DNA of 64,000 nt from Polyangiaceae bacterium. GTDB lineage: Bacteria; Myxococcota_A; Polyangia; Polyangiales; Polyangiaceae. A model generated the notes under the pieces. It was not told the origin of the DNA and searched no databases. It worked only from the letters and a program-made list of their open reading frames with translations. The stretch is from positions 1 to 64,000 of the forward strand of contig JABFXY010000096.1 in NCBI GenBank assembly GCA_013361525.1, read 5' to 3'. The translations under genes were made by a program, and so were the position numbers. Positions 61,322-64,000 of this stretch are shown here, piece by piece. The number at the start of each line of letters is the position of its first letter. The first letter of the stretch is position 1.

Positions 61322-61507
61322 TTGCGTCCGAACCACCGACCCGGAGTGACCCCCGCCGTGCAGCGTAGGAACCCTCGAGCGTGACGACCTGATTGCATCT
61401 CTTCGTAGTTCCATTGAATGCGGGCGATCGACCGGAAGGCGCAAAAGGCGCAAACCCTAGCAGTTGCTTCGCCCGCCGATGGTTCGGTCCATGCACGCGT
61501 TTACTTC

Positions 61508-61909
61508 ATGAACTTCGACGTGTCGTACGGAATCACGAAGCGACTGACCAATGTCACGCTCGTCCAGGCCCGCGAACGAGTTGCCACGGCGCTGCAGCAA
61601 CAGGGCTTTGGCGTTTTGACGGAGATCGATGTCCAAGCAACCTTGAAGAAGAAGCTGGGAGTCGAAACGGCCCCTTATGTCATTCTCGGGGCCTGCAATC
61701 CGACGCTCGCACACCAAGCGTTACAGAAAGAGCCGGCGATCGGATTGCTACTACCGTGCAACGTCGTCCTAGCGGAGGACGCTGGAGATGTCGTCGTATC
61801 GGCGGCTTCACCGCGCTCCATGTTCTCGCTCGTCGAGGCAGGCAGCGACGTGGCGAACGTCGCCACCGAGGCGGAGAAGCGCCTCCGTGCGGCCCTCGAC
61901 AACGTGTGA
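61508..61909 (+). CDS. DUF302-family protein
   Basis: 133 aa from ATG 61508 (MNFDVSYGITKRL); the frame is open to 61418. DUF302 fold: KRLTNVTLVQARERVATALQ, GFGVLTEIDVQATLKKKLG, YVILGACNPTLAHQALQKEP, IGLLLPCNVVLAEDAGDVVV. Such proteins bind small ligands or metal and often accompany cation transporters; one cysteine (GACNP) and another (LLPCNV) are kept. Followed closely by the P-type ATPase, possibly in one transcript. Confidence 0.85.
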   Translation: MNFDVSYGITKRLTNVTLVQARERVATALQQQGFGVLTEIDVQATLKKKLGVETAPYVILGACNPTLAHQALQKEPAIGLLLPCNVVLAEDAGDVVVSAASPRSMFSLVEAGSDVANVATEAEKRLRAALDNV

Positions 61910-61940
61910 CGCCCGCGCAGGCGCGCGGCTGCGCCCGCCG

Positions 61941-64000
61941 GTGCACCGGACCACGCGTGTGGCGGCGCGGGACGACCGCGCGGGGGCGTCGCTGCTCGAC
62001 GCCGCCGCACGGTTCCCGGACGAGCGCCTGAAGGCGCTCGGCTCGTCGTGGCGGGGTTTGAACGAGTCCGAGGCTCAACGCCGGCTCGTCGAACATGGCT
62101 TCAACGAGGTGCGCAAAGATCGGGGGCCATCCGCCGTGCGCCTGCTGCTCGGCAACTTCACGCACACGCTCGCATTGCTGCTTTGGTTCGCGGCCGGCTT
62201 GGCGCTGGCGGCGCGGGCAGTCCCGCTCGCGATTGCAATTGTCGCCGTCATTGCCGTGAATGGACTATTCGCGTTCGTACAGGAATGGCGAGCCGAGCGT
62301 GTTCTGCAAGCGTTGACCGCGCAGGTCCAAGTTTTTGCTCGCGTGACCCGCGACGGACGCGAACGGACGGTCCCGGCACGGGAGCTCGTACCCGGCGACC
62401 TTTTACAACTGGACGCGGGCGCCATCGTGCCGGCCGATTGCATGATCGTTGCGTCTCGGACGCTCTCTCTAGACCTGTCGATGCTCACCGGCGAGACGGT
62501 TCCGGTCGCGCGTGACGCCGAGCCCCACCCTAGTGACACCCACGTGTCGATGGTGGAGCTTCGCTGCGTCGCACCTGCCGGAGCGCTTGTCTCGACGGGC
62601 ACGAGCCAGGGCGTCGTCATCGCGACCGGAAATGACAGCGCCGTCGGAAGAGTCGCGACCCTGCTTCGAAGCGTGGAGCGAGGGACCTCATTTCTGGAGC
62701 AGCAGATCAGGCGCCTATCGCGAACGACTGCGATCATTGCCGTTGCGACGGGGACCGCGACACTTTCGGCGGCGGTCCTCGCAGGCCGAGCCGATATCAT
62801 CGCCGCGCTGACGTTCGCGACCGGCGTCATCGTCGCACTGGTCCCCGAAGGGCTGTTGCCGACGCTGAGCGTGGCGCTCGCGATGGGTGCAAGGCGAATG
62901 AGCGAGCGGGGAGCGCTCGTTCGCCGTCTCGCTGCGATCGAAATCGTCGGTGCCACCACGGTCGTATGCACGGACAAGACGGGAACGCTGACCACGAACG
63001 TTTTGCGCGTACGCCGATTCGTTGCTGCGTCGGGTCGAACGGACATCCATCGATTGGCCGGGCTCGCAGCCGTCCTCTGCAACGATGCCCGGGTCGCAGA
63101 CGGGGCCGCCCGGTTCGGGGGCGATCCGATAGATGTCGCGCTCGCCGTTTGGGCGTCTGAGCTCGGGATAGAGCTGAGCTCTTCGCGAGAGACATGCCCT
63201 CGAACCGATGAAATCGTATTCGACGCCCGCCGCCGATTCATGTCGGTGACGTGCATTCTCGACGGAGAACGTCGGCGATTCGTCAAGGGTGCTCCCGAGG
63301 CGTTGCAAGGTCTCACGGCGGCGCGCCACCCGCCGCACATCAGCCGTGCAATCGAGCTCGCCGCGGCGCGCGGCGAGCGCGTTCTCGCGCTCGCCGAGGG
63401 GCCGGTCGACGGGCCCCTCACCTTGCTCGGCGTCTTGGAACTGCAGGATCCGCCGCGGCCCGAGGTGCCAGCTGCTGTCGCGGCCTGCCGGCGCGCAGGC
63501 ATCAAGATCGTCATGCTGACTGGTGACCACGTCGCTACGGCACGCGGCCTTGGTCAGCAGATCGGATTCGCAGATCGCGACACGCACGCCGTGGTGGGCG
63601 ACGACATCGACGGCCTGTCGGATGCGGAGCTCACAAACTTGCTGCGGACCGACGTCATCGTCGCGCGTGTTACACCCGAGCAAAAGCTGCGTGTCGTACA
63701 GACGATGCGCCGCGCCGGACATGTCGTCGCCGTCACGGGCGACGGAGTCAACGACGCACCCGCTCTGCGTGCCGCGGACGTCGGTGTTGCCATGGGAGCC
63801 CGCGGAACCGAGGTAGCAAAGCAAGCAGCGGATATCGTCCTTCGTGACGACAACTTCGCGACGCTCGTGGCCGCCATCGAGGAGGGCCGGGCCATCAAAG
63901 CCAACATCCGCCGATTCGTCAGCTACGTATTCACGAGCAACGTCGCAGAGGTGGTGCCGTTTCTCTTGTTCATCTTCGGGCTTGTGCCGCTACCGCTCAC
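61941..64000 (+). CDS. P2-type cation-transporting ATPase (truncated by window end)
   Basis: At least 686 codons, continuing past 64000. Start unsure: GTG 61941 or 61959. N-terminal cation-ATPase domain LNESEAQRRLVEHGFNEV, helix-2/actuator region VPGDLLQLDAGAIVPAD and SMLTGETVPVARD, helix 4 VALVPEGLLPTLSVALAMG (PEGLL, as in Na/K- or Ca-type ATPases), phosphorylation motif VCTDKTGTLTTNV, and hinge TGDGVNDAPALRAADVGVAMG. The C-terminal membrane helices are only partly in the window. It is preceded by DUF302. Transported ion unknown. Confidence 0.92.
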   Translation, partial: MHRTTRVAARDDRAGASLLDAAARFPDERLKALGSSWRGLNESEAQRRLVEHGFNEVRKDRGPSAVRLLLGNFTHTLALLLWFAAGLALAARAVPLAIAIVAVIAVNGLFAFVQEWRAERVLQALTAQVQVFARVTRDGRERTVPARELVPGDLLQLDAGAIVPADCMIVASRTLSLDLSMLTGETVPVARDAEPHPSDTHVSMVELRCVAPAGALVSTGTSQGVVIATGNDSAVGRVATLLRSVERGTSFLEQQIRRLSRTTAIIAVATGTATLSAAVLAGRADIIAALTFATGVIVALVPEGLLPTLSVALAMGARRMSERGALVRRLAAIEIVGATTVVCTDKTGTLTTNVLRVRRFVAASGRTDIHRLAGLAAVLCNDARVADGAARFGGDPIDVALAVWASELGIELSSSRETCPRTDEIVFDARRRFMSVTCILDGERRRFVKGAPEALQGLTAARHPPHISRAIELAAARGERVLALAEGPVDGPLTLLGVLELQDPPRPEVPAAVAACRRAGIKIVMLTGDHVATARGLGQQIGFADRDTHAVVGDDIDGLSDAELTNLLRTDVIVARVTPEQKLRVVQTMRRAGHVVAVTGDGVNDAPALRAADVGVAMGARGTEVAKQAADIVLRDDNFATLVAAIEEGRAIKANIRRFVSYVFTSNVAEVVPFLLFIFGLVPLPL

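Overview
The window is GC-rich, densely coded DNA with many 4-base start/stop overlaps (ATGA and GTGA), Gly-rich lipoprotein linkers, enhancer-dependent sigma-54 regulators and very large hybrid sensor kinases. This points to a myxobacterium-like member of Myxococcota, probably order Polyangiales. That assignment is inferred from style and protein families; no rRNA or other phylogenetic marker is present.

Layout. 0-12 kb: a PAS/GAF histidine kinase; a stress cluster (Hsp20, PRPP synthetase-like, orphan GroEL); and, divergently, a tightly coupled acetyl-CoA operon (acetyl-CoA synthetase, PDH E1 alpha, E1 beta, E2, acyl carrier protein). 12-19 kb: mostly leftward envelope and redox genes (DoxX, chromate transporter, aldo/keto reductase-like, PadR regulator, YbhN-like membrane protein, periplasmic hemerythrin-like protein, SDR). 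Three of these genes share a near-palindromic upstream element. 19.5-26.3 kb: a CusCBA-type Cu/Ag tripartite efflux system plus an acyltransferase. 26-35.5 kb: M6-type metalloprotease, SRPBCC-like protein, MgtA-type ATPase, a divergent Hsp70-like protein, a winged-helix-like protein and a purple-acid-phosphatase-like lipoprotein. 35.8-40.5 kb: CLC channel and a sulfur module (rhodanese, persulfide-dioxygenase-like hydrolase, two half-size YeeE transporters, TauE/SafE) controlled from a divergent intergenic region with two sigma-54-like promoters and a helically phased GTTTCA array. 41-45 kb: one giant CheB-CheR-PAS-kinase-receiver protein.

45-48.7 kb is an accessory, partly decayed stretch. 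It has a HerA/DUF87 ATPase remnant, a striking array of twelve CAAGCNNGCTTG palindromes on a 42-bp pitch (exactly four helical turns), and several small unknown genes. 48.8-61.3 kb carries pckA and what I consider the main candidate for an undescribed system. It is a paralogous two-gene module made of a class I methyltransferase (family B, three copies, one fused to a receiver domain) followed by a protein of unknown family (family A, two intact copies and two remnants). The module is associated with a SulP transporter, a stand-alone receiver, a sigma-54 activator and a sigma-like protein. All three B loci share a 14-bp upstream box, CTACGTCAANTTGT. The window ends in a DUF302 protein and a truncated P2-type cation ATPase.

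No tRNA, rRNA, CRISPR array, intact transposase or phage gene was recognised. Functions are read from motifs by eye. Start codons were chosen from ribosome binding sites, overlaps and family alignment and often differ from the longest open frame.
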